Below, in pieces: positions 12,563 through 23,307 of a DNA stretch of 64,000 bases. Under the pieces are notes generated by a model. The model saw nothing but the letters and a program-made list of their open reading frames with translations, did not search any database and had not been told where the DNA came from. A program made the translations under genes and the position numbers. Location: NCBI GenBank assembly GCA_010094045.1, contig ML986581.1:1-64000 (forward strand), written 5' to 3'. The DNA is from Lojkania enalia (taxonomy: Eukaryota > Ascomycota > Dothideomycetes > Pleosporales). Numbering within the stretch: the first letter of the stretch is position 1; every line of letters begins with the position of its first letter.

Positions 12563-13540
12563 ATGATGGCGTCTTCAGCCATGGAGTCTTCGAGCTTGGA
12601 ACCGGATGGTGTTAGGCCCGGGTTCATTTATGGGACTGCGTGGAAGAAAGATAGGACCAAAGGTCTTGTAAAGGAAGCGTTGGGTGCCGGATTCAGAGCA
12701 GTTGATACTGCAGCGCAACCTAGGCATTATCAGGAAGATTTGGTTGGTGAGGGACTACGAGAGGCATATGCGGCAGGAATAGTGAAGAGAGAGGATCTCC
12801 ACGTAAGTGGCTCATAACTGCGGTTGAGGGCTGTGAAAGATAGCTTGGCTAGATATGACGCTGAGGGATTAAAGATCCAAACAAAGTATACGAGCCCTGC
12901 GGGCCAGGACCTGCACAACATGCCGTACCAACCTACGGATCCACTAGAAACACAGATCAGGACATCTGTGGCCTCGTCACTGAAGAATCTTCGACCAAAT
13001 GAGGACTCGGAAGTGGGATCGTACATCGACTGCTTGCTTCTGCATTCGCCACTCCAAACCATTCAACAGACCCTCCAGGTATGGCAGATTCTGGAAGCGT
13101 ATGTCCCAGACAAAATTCGGTATCTCGGTATCTCAAACGTCTCGCTACCCATCCTCCAAGTCATTCAACGTGAGGCCAAGGTGAAACCGTCCGTTGTCCA
13201 AAACCGCTTCTACCCAGCGACCAAATACGATGCACCCCTCAGAGCATTCTGCTGCGAGCACGGCATCAAATACCAATCATTCTGGACTCTGACTGGAAAT
13301 CCAAAGTTACTCAGCTCAGATCCTGTCAGTATACTAGGCAAGGCCGTCGGACTAAGCAATTCGATTGCGCTTTATGCGCTGGTCATGGATCTTGGCATTG
13401 TTGTTCTGAACGGCACGACTTCTGCCCAGCATATGGGCGAGGACCTTGCCGGCATCAAGGTGACACGGGAATGGGCGAAGGAGCATGTCGATTTGTGGGG
13501 ACGGATAACGGATGAGTTCGGGAGCCTCATAGAGCCTTGA
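12563..13540 (+). CDS. Aldo/keto reductase
   Basis: NAD(P)H-dependent cytosolic reductase of the AKR superfamily; substrate unknown. Exons are 12563-12802 and 12875-13540 (72-nt intron), giving 301 residues. The expected catalytic tetrad is visible: D48 in FRAVDTAAQ, Y56 in PRHYQED, K84 in IQTKYT and H137 in LLLHSPL. GISNVS lies at the usual position after the barrel strand, and QNRFYP resembles the QxxYxP of relatives. The C-terminal cofactor loop is divergent (VLNGTTSAQHMGED in place of IPGTS). The ATG at 12563 is followed by a second one three bases later; either could be used. It belongs to the branch of fungal AKRs often annotated as Gcy1- or YprI-like, but this is not certain. Confidence 0.87.
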
Positions 13541-14322
13541 AAGTCGATTAGTGTCTCAGGCCCCACTCATATGGAGATGGACTTGGAGGAATATTCTTCC
13601 TAGATGAAGTAGTGTTAAGCCGGATAAGTGCATGGTTTGCCTTATATATACACGAACATTGGTATGAAAATGATCGAAACTGATATAGATAGCACGACTG
13701 GATTTATTGGCCTGACATGTCTCTATCTACCGATTTAGTCTTCACGTCCGCATTAATTCCATTGACTATCGGGTTACATACCCGGCGTATTAAAGCCTAA
13801 CCATCCCATTTAACACCGTCCAGGCCCACTTGACTAGTCTTACCAATCGGAGAATTGTCGTCCCTAAAAAGGGACATATTCACATCGAATTCCGAGGCGC
13901 AGTTGAATAATTCGGGTTTAGTATATTAATTACGCCAGCAACCGAGTTACTTGCTGGGCTATAATACATTATGCTTACGTAGGGATTCTAAAAGCTGACT
14001 GGACCTGACCTCGTCCCATTCGTCTTAAAATAGGGATATCATAAACTCTGGAGGATCTCAGCCCAAAGGCGAGCTCACTCCAGGGGAAATCGACCCTGAC
14101 TAGGAACCTAGTCGCCCCAACTAGCTAAGTAGATCCGGCGACTGCACCTTCTCGATTGGAAATTGGATATGCTCTTGACGCTCGAAATAGCGCCATGATC
14201 CAAAATGTAGAGGCTTAAGACGTCGCTCTCGGAAGAATTTAATATCTCCGTGATCAAAATGTATTGACGCACTTAAAACGCTCAATCCGATGAAATAACA
14301 CGCGAGAGCTTTTGTCGCTCTC
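13541..14322. other. Convergent intergenic region, AT-rich
   Basis: Between the 3' ends of the aldo/keto reductase and the CNNM-type gene. Nothing recognisable apart from normal 3' sequence; no open frame of interest. Confidence 0.5.
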
Positions 14323-16958
14323 TCAGCTTCCCTCATCATCAAGTAGTGGTTGGGACTCGCTTCCTTCAGGGGCCTTGTTGCCCCTCTTCTTCTTTCCTCG
14401 CTTTCTTCGCTTCTTCTTGCCACTTTTCTTTGCATCACCGTCAGTCCCTTCCACTCCATCACCAGCACTTACTTCCACGTCTGAGTTGGTTTTCTGGTCA
14501 TTTGCGCCATCAGTCTGATGGATGCTCGTCTTGTCATCGGAGTCGCTAGGACTGGTGGTCTCTAAGACGACCTTTTTGATCCCATTCAAGTCAACAATGG
14601 TCTCAGTAATACTACCGCTTCGTGCAATATGTTGTTTCCTCGGCTCACTTGGGGATCTCGAGGGAATAGAATGAAGGGACCCTATAGTGCTCTGAGACTG
14701 TGACCGTTTTATTGGTTTCGAATCATCATCAGGCTTTGGACGGTTGGTGATTACAATTTTGCTAGAATTTCCGGCGCTTGCACCGTCGGCTGTTGACTTC
14801 GGAAGGACATCGCTTCCAACCTCGTTAGCGGATTCGGTGCTTGCGTTGTTGGCTGTTGAGCTTGGGCGGTTATCAATTATAATCTTGTTAGTGTCCCTGC
14901 GGCTTGAATCGGCAGCTGTCGACTTTGGAAGGACATCAATGACCACCTTGTTAACGTCTTCAGGACTTGTGTCGCCGACTGCCGACTTCGGGGAAACTGG
15001 TTCATCGCGGTTTTGTAGATTGAGATTAGGATTTTGAGAGTTTTTTGACATCTTTGCGTTTGGGGACGCTGAAGTCATGGTGCCGTATCCAACTGCAAGA
15101 GAATGGACTCCGTCGCTAGCGGGACGACCTGCAGATTCTAATAATCCTTTTCCAACCCCGCCCTGAGCGGTATTCAGTGGCGTCGTAATTGTGCTGGATT
15201 TAAGTGGTTTTGTATTCTCTTGTATAGTGTTCGGAATCCCAGGTTTGATTTTCACAGAGTTAATGCGAGTGGCCTTGGGTTTGGAGGCTGCATTTGAGGG
15301 CCCAAGATGCCTCAGGTGTTGCTTGATATCTGGGTCATCACTGCGAATCAACAATGGTCCTTGGTCTGAGGCCCCATAGTTGCCACTGCTACGACGTCGG
15401 ACAAGATATGTTGGTCCTTTTGGACTTGTGCCTAACTCGGGAACCGAGGTCTTACGAGGTGCGAATCCAGCGGCTGTTTCTGTAATCAGTTTCTGTCCGG
15501 AAGGCTGTGCTGAGTCGGTGGTGAAATTTCGTTTGGGAACATGGAATCGAGGAGCGGGGGTCAAGCGACGGATCGCTTTATGGACATCAATGAACACGTC
15601 GGATTCGTCAATGATTTCCCTAGAACAATTAGCAAATGCAGAGAGAACTTGTTGGACTTCACTTACTCTCCTATAAGCTCTTCAATAACATCCTCTAGCG
15701 TGACAACCCCAACAGCACCGTAAGGCTTGCCTGGGTGTTTCGACACAAGTGCCATATGAGCTTTGCCTTCCTGAAAATAGTTGATGATGTCCAAGCAGCT
15801 AGCATTGGGGAGCACCTCGGGGAGCGTAGCGAGAGAAAAGTCGCCTACGCGAAGGCAATCCTCGGGGTCATAAGCAATGAGCATTTTAACGAGTAGCATG
15901 CCCTGGAAGTCGGTCGGATTGTCGGGGTGGTAGACAGGGATGCGCGAGTATCCCGCGGAGAGAATTTCGTCCATCGTTTTCTGATCCAGAACAGTGTCAG
16001 TCGACATGGTGAAAACATTTTCCATGGGTGTCATGATGCTGCCGACTGTTTTTGATTTGAGGTCTAGTACGGCAGTAATGATGGTGACTTCATCTTGGTT
16101 GAGGCGTTCCTCTGGGTTTGTGCCTAGAGACTTGTGCAGCGTAACCAGTGTTTTTAAGCCAGACTTCTTGTAGATGGTTCCGTGACCCTCGCCGATAGTT
16201 TTGTCGAGTAGTTTCGCCGTGGGCCATGCGACGGGAGACATAAGTAACATCATGCAATGAACGATAGGGGCCATCCAGGCGCCGATGGGTAGCCCCCAAC
16301 GGACGCAGACGGCTTGGGGCAAAACTTCTCCGAAGATGACTATGTGTGGTTAGAGGATATTGAGCTTGGTGGGGGCTTTGAGCTTACCGATAAGGACAGT
16401 AGAAGTTAGTACAGCAGGCCACCCTCCGCCGAGAGATCTGTCGAGCATGATAGGGAGCGTCTCGTTGGTAATGACATTGCTTAGAAGCAGCGTCACCAAG
16501 ACCCAATGCTTTCCTTTTTTCAGGAGCTGCAGAACCTTGGCAGCGTTCTTGCGCTCGGAGCCCTCGCCGGAGCTTGCAATGACCTGAAGGTATACTTCGT
16601 CTTGGCCCATCAACCTGTGAAGGGACTGGCGTCAGCGAATCACATGTGGGACTTAGGCTGTGGTGAGGAGCTCTTACGCGATAGTCAAGCCGGCGAAAAC
16701 CCCTCCACCCAGGGTAAGGGCGACGGCGGTGCCCAGATAGACCCAGAGACTAGCGTCGTCGGGGCTCTTTGGTAGGTCCTCATCATTGGAGATGTGTATG
16801 GAGCCTACAGAGCGCTGAAGAATGGGAAGAACGACGGGAACGGCGGCGGAGAGTCTGATGAAGATGATGAAGACCATGATGCGGCGAACAAGCCACGGGC
16901 GTTTGAAGCCATTGGCGGCGCCCGCTGCGGATGGAGAGAGGCTTATGGCATCAGCCAT
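14323..16958 (-). CDS. CNNM/Mam3-type membrane protein with CBS domains
   Basis: Family known for vacuolar (yeast Mam3) or plasma-membrane metal homeostasis, especially Mg and Mn. Exons are 16678-16958, 16388-16614, 15667-16339 and 14323-15619, giving 825 residues. A hydrophobic N-terminal segment ([10 protein letters not shown]) is followed by a DUF21/CNNM core of several membrane spans, including [18 protein letters not shown] across the first junction and [10 protein letters not shown] across the second. The CBS pair follows, with [22 protein letters not shown] and [16 protein letters not shown]. The last exon encodes a roughly 400-residue cytosolic tail, rich in Ser/Thr/Asn, that holds 21-residue imperfect repeats and ends with a Lys/Arg-rich run and a Ser/Glu tail. 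Yeast Mam3 also has a long tail, but the repeats here are not something I recall from the family. Confidence 0.88.
14735..15000 (-). repeat. 63-bp imperfect coding tandem repeat
   Basis: Inside the last exon of the CNNM-type gene the protein repeats a 21-residue unit about four times. Units begin [36 protein letters not shown] and [10 protein letters not shown], preceded by a partial unit ([13 protein letters not shown]). The copies keep the frame and have diverged strongly. Confidence 0.75.
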
Positions 16959-17650
16959 AGCTGGGTAGGCGGCCTCGCGATGAGGAGGTAAACGATAAGT
17001 CGGTGAGGTGTTTAGTGGTGAGGTGGATTGAGCTCAAGAGGGCCGGCGTTGTGCTGCAGCTGCAGCCGCGGGCGGTTGGGGTGGCCTGTGCGCAATGCTA
17101 CTAGCAATGGCGAGCTTAGGGAGTACATTTGTCTATGTACGATTTTCCTCACCTTCACCTTTCATGTAATCTCCCCCTATGTTCCGCCCGTTCCACGTAC
17201 ATTCACTGTGCTCTTCACTCGCAATGCCAAGGGTTCCGCGGCGGAGAACGAGGACACGTGCCTATGACCAGCATCGCGCCTAGAATGGATAGGGAGGGTG
17301 GTACTGTATTGTATCCACCTCGCCTTCATCGAATACGCAAACTCCAGCGAACGCCGTCATCCACAGTGGGCCACTTGAATTTATGTAGCTAGGTCACATG
17401 AAGGTAGCTCTGGGCTGGTTTGGGCCTAGTAGGATCTAGGTCCCGAGGTTCATCCATGACTAGTTGGATTCGCAATAGCGGGGGCGGCTTAGCGCACGCT
17501 GAAGCATAAGTCGTCCATTGCGACGATTCTAGGGCCGCTGATAGCCGAGTCTGAGCTCGGGTCTACACTCTCCACACTTTGAGCATGGAATGATGAGTAT
17601 CATTGTTCTGTGTGCTGTTACCTTCTTTGGGTCCCATTGTATTCAGAGTA
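16959..17650. promoter_or_regulatory. Divergent promoter, CNNM-type gene / BCKDH E1-beta
   Basis: A 692-bp spacer between two outward-facing starts. No coding evidence. I could not assign specific binding sites. Confidence 0.4.
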
Positions 17651-18977
17651 ATGGCTGCCAAAACGCCCTCTATCCGTGCGCTCTCGCGATACCTCCTCCG
17701 TCCGCAAACATCGCTTCATTCGTGCTGTCAGCACCGAACGCAAAGAAAGCCGTATTCCGCAGCAGCTGGAGCGCGTCTCAATGGCACTGTAGAATATGAT
17801 ACTACGTCTCTGCTTCATCATACCTCTCGATCGGCCCTCGCCAACCCCGAATTGCCCGCAGATGTCCGCAAGGGTCAGACGAAGCGCATCAACCTCTACA
17901 CCGCCGTCAACGAAGCCCTCCGCCATGCCCTTCAAACGGACGAGCGTGTGCTTGTCTTTGGCGAGGACATACAATTTGGGGGAGTATTCCGATGTACCAT
18001 GAACCTTGCAGCCGACTTTGGCACTGAACGCGTCTTCAACACGCCGCTAAGCGAGCAAGGTCTGGTGGGCTTCGCGATTGGCGCGGCCAGTGAGGGCATG
18101 AGGCCGGTGGCAGAGATACAGTTTGCGGACTATGTGTTCCCAGCTTTCGATCAGATTGTGAATGAGGCGGCCAAATACAGGTATAGATCGGGGACGACTG
18201 GCGTGCATTGCGGAGGGCTGGTCATTCGCATGCCGACTGGCGTGGTCGGACATGGTGCGCTGTAAGACCCCAAAATCCTTAAAAAGGGAGAGAGGGACTC
18301 CTAACTTAGAATTATCCTCAGCTATCACTCACAGTCCCCCGAAGCCCTCTTTGCCCACACACCAGGCCTCCGTGTAGTCATTCCACGATCCCCAACCCAG
18401 GCCAAAGGACTCCTCCTATCTGCAATCCGTACGAACGATCCAGTGATATTCATGGAGCCCAAGGTCCTATATCGAGCAGCTGTAGAACAAGTCCCTGTGG
18501 ACGCATATCATCTACCACTGGACAAGGCCGAGGTGCTCAAAACTGGGAAGGATGTTACAATAGTATCCTATGGTACACCGTTATATACATGCTCAGCTTC
18601 AATAGAGGCGGCCGAAAAAGACTTTGGATGTAGCGCGGAGCTGATCGATTTGCGAACAATATATCCATGGGACCGCGAGACGGTGTTGAAAAGCGTGAAG
18701 AAGACTGGGAGGGCGATAGTGGTACATGAAAGCATGATGAACGCGGGAGTTGGAGCAGAGGTTGCTGCTACAATACAAGAGCGTGCCTTCCTACGGTTAG
18801 AGGCGCCCGTGAAGAGGGTTACGGGCTGGGCAACGCATACCGGCCTGATATTCGAAAAGTTCATTATTCCAGATGTGACGAGTGAGTCCGCTTCTAGTGG
18901 TGTATTGCTTAAAGATTGTTGTTATGCTAATTCCGGCAGGGGTTTACGATGCCATCAAGAAGACAATAGACTACTAA
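17651..18977 (+). CDS. Branched-chain 2-oxoacid dehydrogenase E1 beta subunit
   Basis: Beta subunit of the mitochondrial E1 component that oxidatively decarboxylates the ketoacids of leucine, isoleucine and valine, using thiamine diphosphate. Exons are 17651-18261, 18322-18881 and 18940-18977, giving 402 residues. The Arg/Ser-rich N-terminus ([12 protein letters not shown] and following) fits a mitochondrial presequence of about 45-70 residues. Core motifs include [62 protein letters not shown] across the first junction, GTPLYTC and [17 protein letters not shown] points to BCKDH rather than pyruvate dehydrogenase E1-beta. The last exon is 38 nt and ends [10 protein letters not shown]. The other E1, E2 and E3 genes are not in the window. 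The acyl-CoA carboxylase pair downstream could act on related acyl-CoAs, but the gap holds a HET gene. Confidence 0.92.
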
Positions 18978-19885
18978 ATAAAATCAAATTTGAATCTCAT
19001 GCAGAATTAACTGCCCCTAGATATTTTTGGGCTGATGTCGACACTCATGTTGCTAGGGTAGGCTGTACTTTCCCAAGTCCCAGATAAGTACCAACACTAC
19101 TCGTCGTACCCTTTGCTCGCAATTCCCACCATGTCCCGCAACGCTCAAGCTATAATGGCACTTCCTCAATAACTCCTTTACCAAAATTAAGGCGCACTAG
19201 GTGTTGTGTCTATTTGTGATACTAGAGCTCATTGCCCGTAGTAGTTAAGTAGTGCAAGGACAACAAATCTAAAGTCAATCATTCACGAAACCATCATAGG
19301 AGATGTCAAGTAGCAAAAGGCAAAACCGAGGCTCAAGTGGCAATTTACCGATTGACAGTCCAAAAGAGGGCCACTACCGCTGCTTTGATCGTGCAACGAT
19401 TAAGGTTACAATTGCAGTTGTGTAGCCCCATGTTTATATGATGGCTAACACATAAATCCGGAAAAGTTTTCAGGGGGCTTTTAAGTTTTAGGTAACGACC
19501 TATATTCTTATTAGAAGGTACCAAGGACTGTTCGCAGGTGCCGTTACGAACGAACGATAGAAGCGGGAGAGTCGATTGGTCACTGTCTTTGTCACGTGAT
19601 GAATTAGTGGTATATAATTCGGTTCTTCAACGAAAACTATAGAAGATACTATGGAGACGAGAACAATTGTTCTAGTTTTAAGTACCCAAAGAGCCGTTTG
19701 CAAGTGGCCGTTATGAGGATACTACTTCTTCGCTTCCGTATTGGCCAGCTTAAATGGCGCTTGTCCGCGCAAAAGCGTCGCGATCTAAATGTGCACTGCC
19801 ATCAGCCGCAATCCGCACTCGCAACCTTTATCGCTTTCACACATATATCAAACTCTAGTCAACTGCGTCATTTTAATGTCTGGGA
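18978..19885. other. Intergenic region with a diverged direct repeat
   Basis: No supported gene in 908 bp. Two similar segments at about 19515-19551 and 19680-19716 (AAGGTACCAAGGACTGTTCG and AAGTACCCAAAGAGCCGTTT, and onward) run in the same direction; many of their differences are transitions. The second lies about 170 bp upstream of the HET gene start. Confidence 0.45.
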
Positions 19886-21748
19886 ATGGCTGACTTAACG
19901 TCTTTCCATTTGGAGGGCCTCTACCAGCCTTTACCCTCTAGTCGATCCATAAGGCTGATTAGGTTTCTGCCTAGCAGCACTTTAACATGCTATATGATCA
20001 CAGTAGAGGTTGAGAAAGCCCCGCCATATGTCGCGCTCTCTTATACCTGGGGATCCCAAAGCCGCCGAACTCCTATTCTCATAAATGGTTTTAGGATCCT
20101 TATCTCGAGGAATCTCGCAAAGGCGATTCATGCCGTGGGGGCCTTTGTGAAAGAGGAAAATTTGTTCTTCTGGGCAGACTCCATTTGTATAAACCAAAAT
20201 GATGTTCGGGAGCGAGGTGTCCAAGTCCGGCTCATGAATTCGATATATCGCTCGGCTGAATATGTGACCGTCTGGCTTGGGTCGGCTGAAAATGATAGTG
20301 ACCTTGCCTTTAAGAAGATGAAATCGTGGAAGGCGCGAGTAAACAGGACGAAACAAGAAAACGGCATAAAAGATGATGATTTGGTGATTCTGAATATCCG
20401 ACGCGACGATCCCGCGTTCTTTGGCAGTGACCAACCCGCACAGAAGAGATTGAAAACCGCCTTTCACGAACTATTTCTCCGCGATTGGTGGAACAGAGCA
20501 TGGGTAGTGCAGGAAGGCACGGCTAGCAATCCGACGAGGACTCTCCTTTTCTGTGGAAATCAGAGCACCAATTGGGAATGTTTCCGAGTCGCTTTGAACA
20601 TCATGCAATTCATAATCTTCCGGACCGATGGCGCCGATTTCAAGACGGGCATGCCCCTTCGTCTCAACACTTTTCGTCAATGGCGAGAGAGTGGAAGGAA
20701 TGTCCGCCTCCTCGATATTCTGCAGCTCATGCGCGTATACTTGTGCGAAGATCCTCGAGATAAAGTTTACGCTTCCATCGGCATGGCCATGGACGTGCAG
20801 GTAAATAGCATCATACCGGACTACACCAAGTCCCGTGCCGCTGTGTATAGAGATGTGGTGACGTTCCTGACGGAAAGAGCTGACGACCATTCTCTGGATT
20901 TCCTAGGTGAAGTGATAAGATCCGATTCGTCTTCGACCGTTCTTAGCTGGGAAGAAGATCCTGAATTGCCGTCTTGGGTTCCTGACTGGGGGCCCTTTAT
21001 TTCGGTGATACCGTTTCCGAAACATCTAAATGCTGCTTCCTACGGAAGTGAGAGAGCATACAATGCTTGTGGGTCTTCGTACGCCTCCCCCGGAAATTGT
21101 ATCATTGAAGGGAATAAACTCCGTCTACGAGGCTCGGTGATTGATGAAATAGCACAGATGTGGAGGACCTGCGAAGCGGAGACTTTTGGCTACACGCTTG
21201 ATGAAGAACTATCTTGGATGCCGACGGCGGGAGAAAGAATGTATATCGCTGGAGGAACAATTATGGAGGCATTTAATCACACCTTAGTTGCAGATATAGG
21301 ACGCAAAGATCTCGACGACCCCGACCAATTCGCGAGAGGGTTTGCAGTCGACTGGGGTGTGGTAAACCCAAAACCTGAGAAGGCGTTGCGCGGGCCTGCG
21401 AGACTATGGGCCACATTGTCAAAACCCAAAAGGAAGGAATCGAGGAGCGAACTAGAAATGGGCGCTCTTGCTCGTCAGAAGAGAAATTGGATGTTCGAAG
21501 ACATAAAGACTGTCACGTTTGGAAGAAAACTTTTTTTAACGAAGCGCGGATACATTGGTCTAGGGCCTGCAGCAGTGCAAATTAATGACAAGATCTGTGT
21601 CCTATTTCGTGGGCAGGTGCTCTATGCCTTACGAGAGAAGGGCGACAATACCTATGAGTTTATGGGCGAGTGTTATGTTCACGGTATGATGGATGGACAA
21701 GCACTTAGGGATATAGAATTCCGTCCGCAAGAGTTCATTCTGGTTTGA
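19886..21748 (+). CDS. HET-domain protein (heterokaryon incompatibility type)
   Basis: Member of the fungal HET family, whose studied members trigger cell death when unlike hyphae fuse. Single exon, 620 residues, starting at the ATG at 19886. The HET domain fills about residues 45-210 with its usual blocks: ALSYTWGSQ, FFWADSICINQND, MNSIYRSAEYVTVWLG and DWWNRAWVVQEGT. The remaining 400 residues are typical of the HET-6/ankyrin-less class, with the block LCEDPRDKVYASIGM and a C-terminal PAAVQINDKICVLFRG common in these proteins. No NACHT, WD40 or transmembrane region is seen. The gene separates the BCKDH E1-beta gene from the acyl-CoA carboxylase pair and has no metabolic link. Base composition does not differ obviously from its neighbours. 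Confidence 0.9.
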   Translation: MADLTSFHLEGLYQPLPSSRSIRLIRFLPSSTLTCYMITVEVEKAPPYVALSYTWGSQSRRTPILINGFRILISRNLAKAIHAVGAFVKEENLFFWADSICINQNDVRERGVQVRLMNSIYRSAEYVTVWLGSAENDSDLAFKKMKSWKARVNRTKQENGIKDDDLVILNIRRDDPAFFGSDQPAQKRLKTAFHELFLRDWWNRAWVVQEGTASNPTRTLLFCGNQSTNWECFRVALNIMQFIIFRTDGADFKTGMPLRLNTFRQWRESGRNVRLLDILQLMRVYLCEDPRDKVYASIGMAMDVQVNSIIPDYTKSRAAVYRDVVTFLTERADDHSLDFLGEVIRSDSSSTVLSWEEDPELPSWVPDWGPFISVIPFPKHLNAASYGSERAYNACGSSYASPGNCIIEGNKLRLRGSVIDEIAQMWRTCEAETFGYTLDEELSWMPTAGERMYIAGGTIMEAFNHTLVADIGRKDLDDPDQFARGFAVDWGVVNPKPEKALRGPARLWATLSKPKRKESRSELEMGALARQKRNWMFEDIKTVTFGRKLFLTKRGYIGLGPAAVQINDKICVLFRGQVLYALREKGDNTYEFMGECYVHGMMDGQALRDIEFRPQEFILV

Positions 21749-23307
21749 GCAGTCAATTTTTGCGCAAAAGATGGCTGGTTTTATTCTGCCGGAAACAAAG
21801 GTAACAGCAAACCGCTCCTCTCTGCAGGAGAAGATGATGAAGCTAATGAATTCTACTAGCTGAGACGCCTCAAGGACGAAGGAGAACGCACAAAACACAA
21901 TCCCATCAGTTCAAGATATCTAAGGCTAGAAATTAGCTTTGAAACAACCCCAGTCTATGCGTTAATGAAGAATTATGAGTAATCTGTGAGCATAGGCTGT
22001 CTTCCGAAGTTTTACCAATGCTAGACGGATTCCGCAATCCTTTCAGTTTAGACACGCTGCTGTCCATCTGATCATTCCGTTGTCGCCGGGTTTTATGCTA
22101 TCTTGAGCTCTACCACTAGGCAGGAATTTTCAGTTGATAGATGACACCAGAAAATTTAAGCTGATAGTAGAGCTTGGTTTCATAGACGGGTACAAGCGCA
22201 AGGCGGCAATATTGGAAGCAAAATATCCCGGGCCCTAGCACGGTGCAGGAAGAGTGTAAAGGTAAGCTAATTATTCCATCACAATCCGCAAATAGTACGT
22301 TCCCTAAATAACGGCCTTAGCGGTATACAGCATGTAAAAGGAATCGCATACTCAAGAACAAGCTGCTGAGCACTAAGTGACAGTAAAATTTTGCATAATA
22401 CATGGCCCGATAATCGCGAATTGAATTACCTTAATCGCCAGGGATTGGAGAGTGCATATGAGTTCAGTCGCGATAGGAGTGTCTATGTCTTGGAACATGC
22501 CACAGGATCAAGCACAATCAGATTCGTGCTAGCTAGCAACGCAGCTTCTCCTCTCGCCTGGTAAATACTTCATACATTTTCATCCCATGCTTGATTGACA
22601 GCTTGCAGGATCGGCGAAAAAAAATCCTTAAATGGACAGATGATGGCTTCTTATTAGACACATTTTCGAATCCATATCATTGTGTTAGTTCACTAGTTGT
22701 GTCGCAAGCTCGTGGCATGCCTATCGAAAGGTAAGTTTCTTTTTACCTTAATAGCGAGGCATTAATAGAACGATAGAAAGTCATACAGCTTCTTATTCCA
22801 GGAAATATTGGTGCTTACGAAAAGCCTGTAAGGTATATCATGAAACCGCATGGATTCTTTTGATTTCTGGAGGAGATTGCGCTAATACTAAAAGAGTGGG
22901 CTGTGAGAACGGGAAATCCGGTCTTCTTCCACAAACTAACCAAAATGAGCCATATGTAGACACTCGTTGTTCTGTGTAATTACTAATCTTGGGAAAATGA
23001 TGGACGTTTCGCCGCTGTTCAACAGACGCAAGGGTTGGCGGATGATTTGCGCATCCCTGTCGACTAAGTTCGGGCGTAGTAAATAATAGGGGGCTATGAG
23101 AATGATACCTAATATACGTTGTCAAAAGCAATATACGCGTATATTTTGCTTGCGGATCTATCTAGAGACTTTGTGTCTTTAGTCATTGGCTCGGTCGATA
23201 GTTCTACTATATTCGCGCAACCTATGGAAGCGCACCATCTATGATATTTTAAAATAGACGCAAGGAAGGAGTTGGAGGATTATTTACACGACTCCTTCTT
23301 TCTCAAT
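21749..23307. other. AT-rich convergent spacer
   Basis: About 1.56 kb between the HET gene and the carboxyltransferase gene. Stops occur in all frames and no domain could be read. It may contain decayed DNA, but nothing identifiable. Confidence 0.5.
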
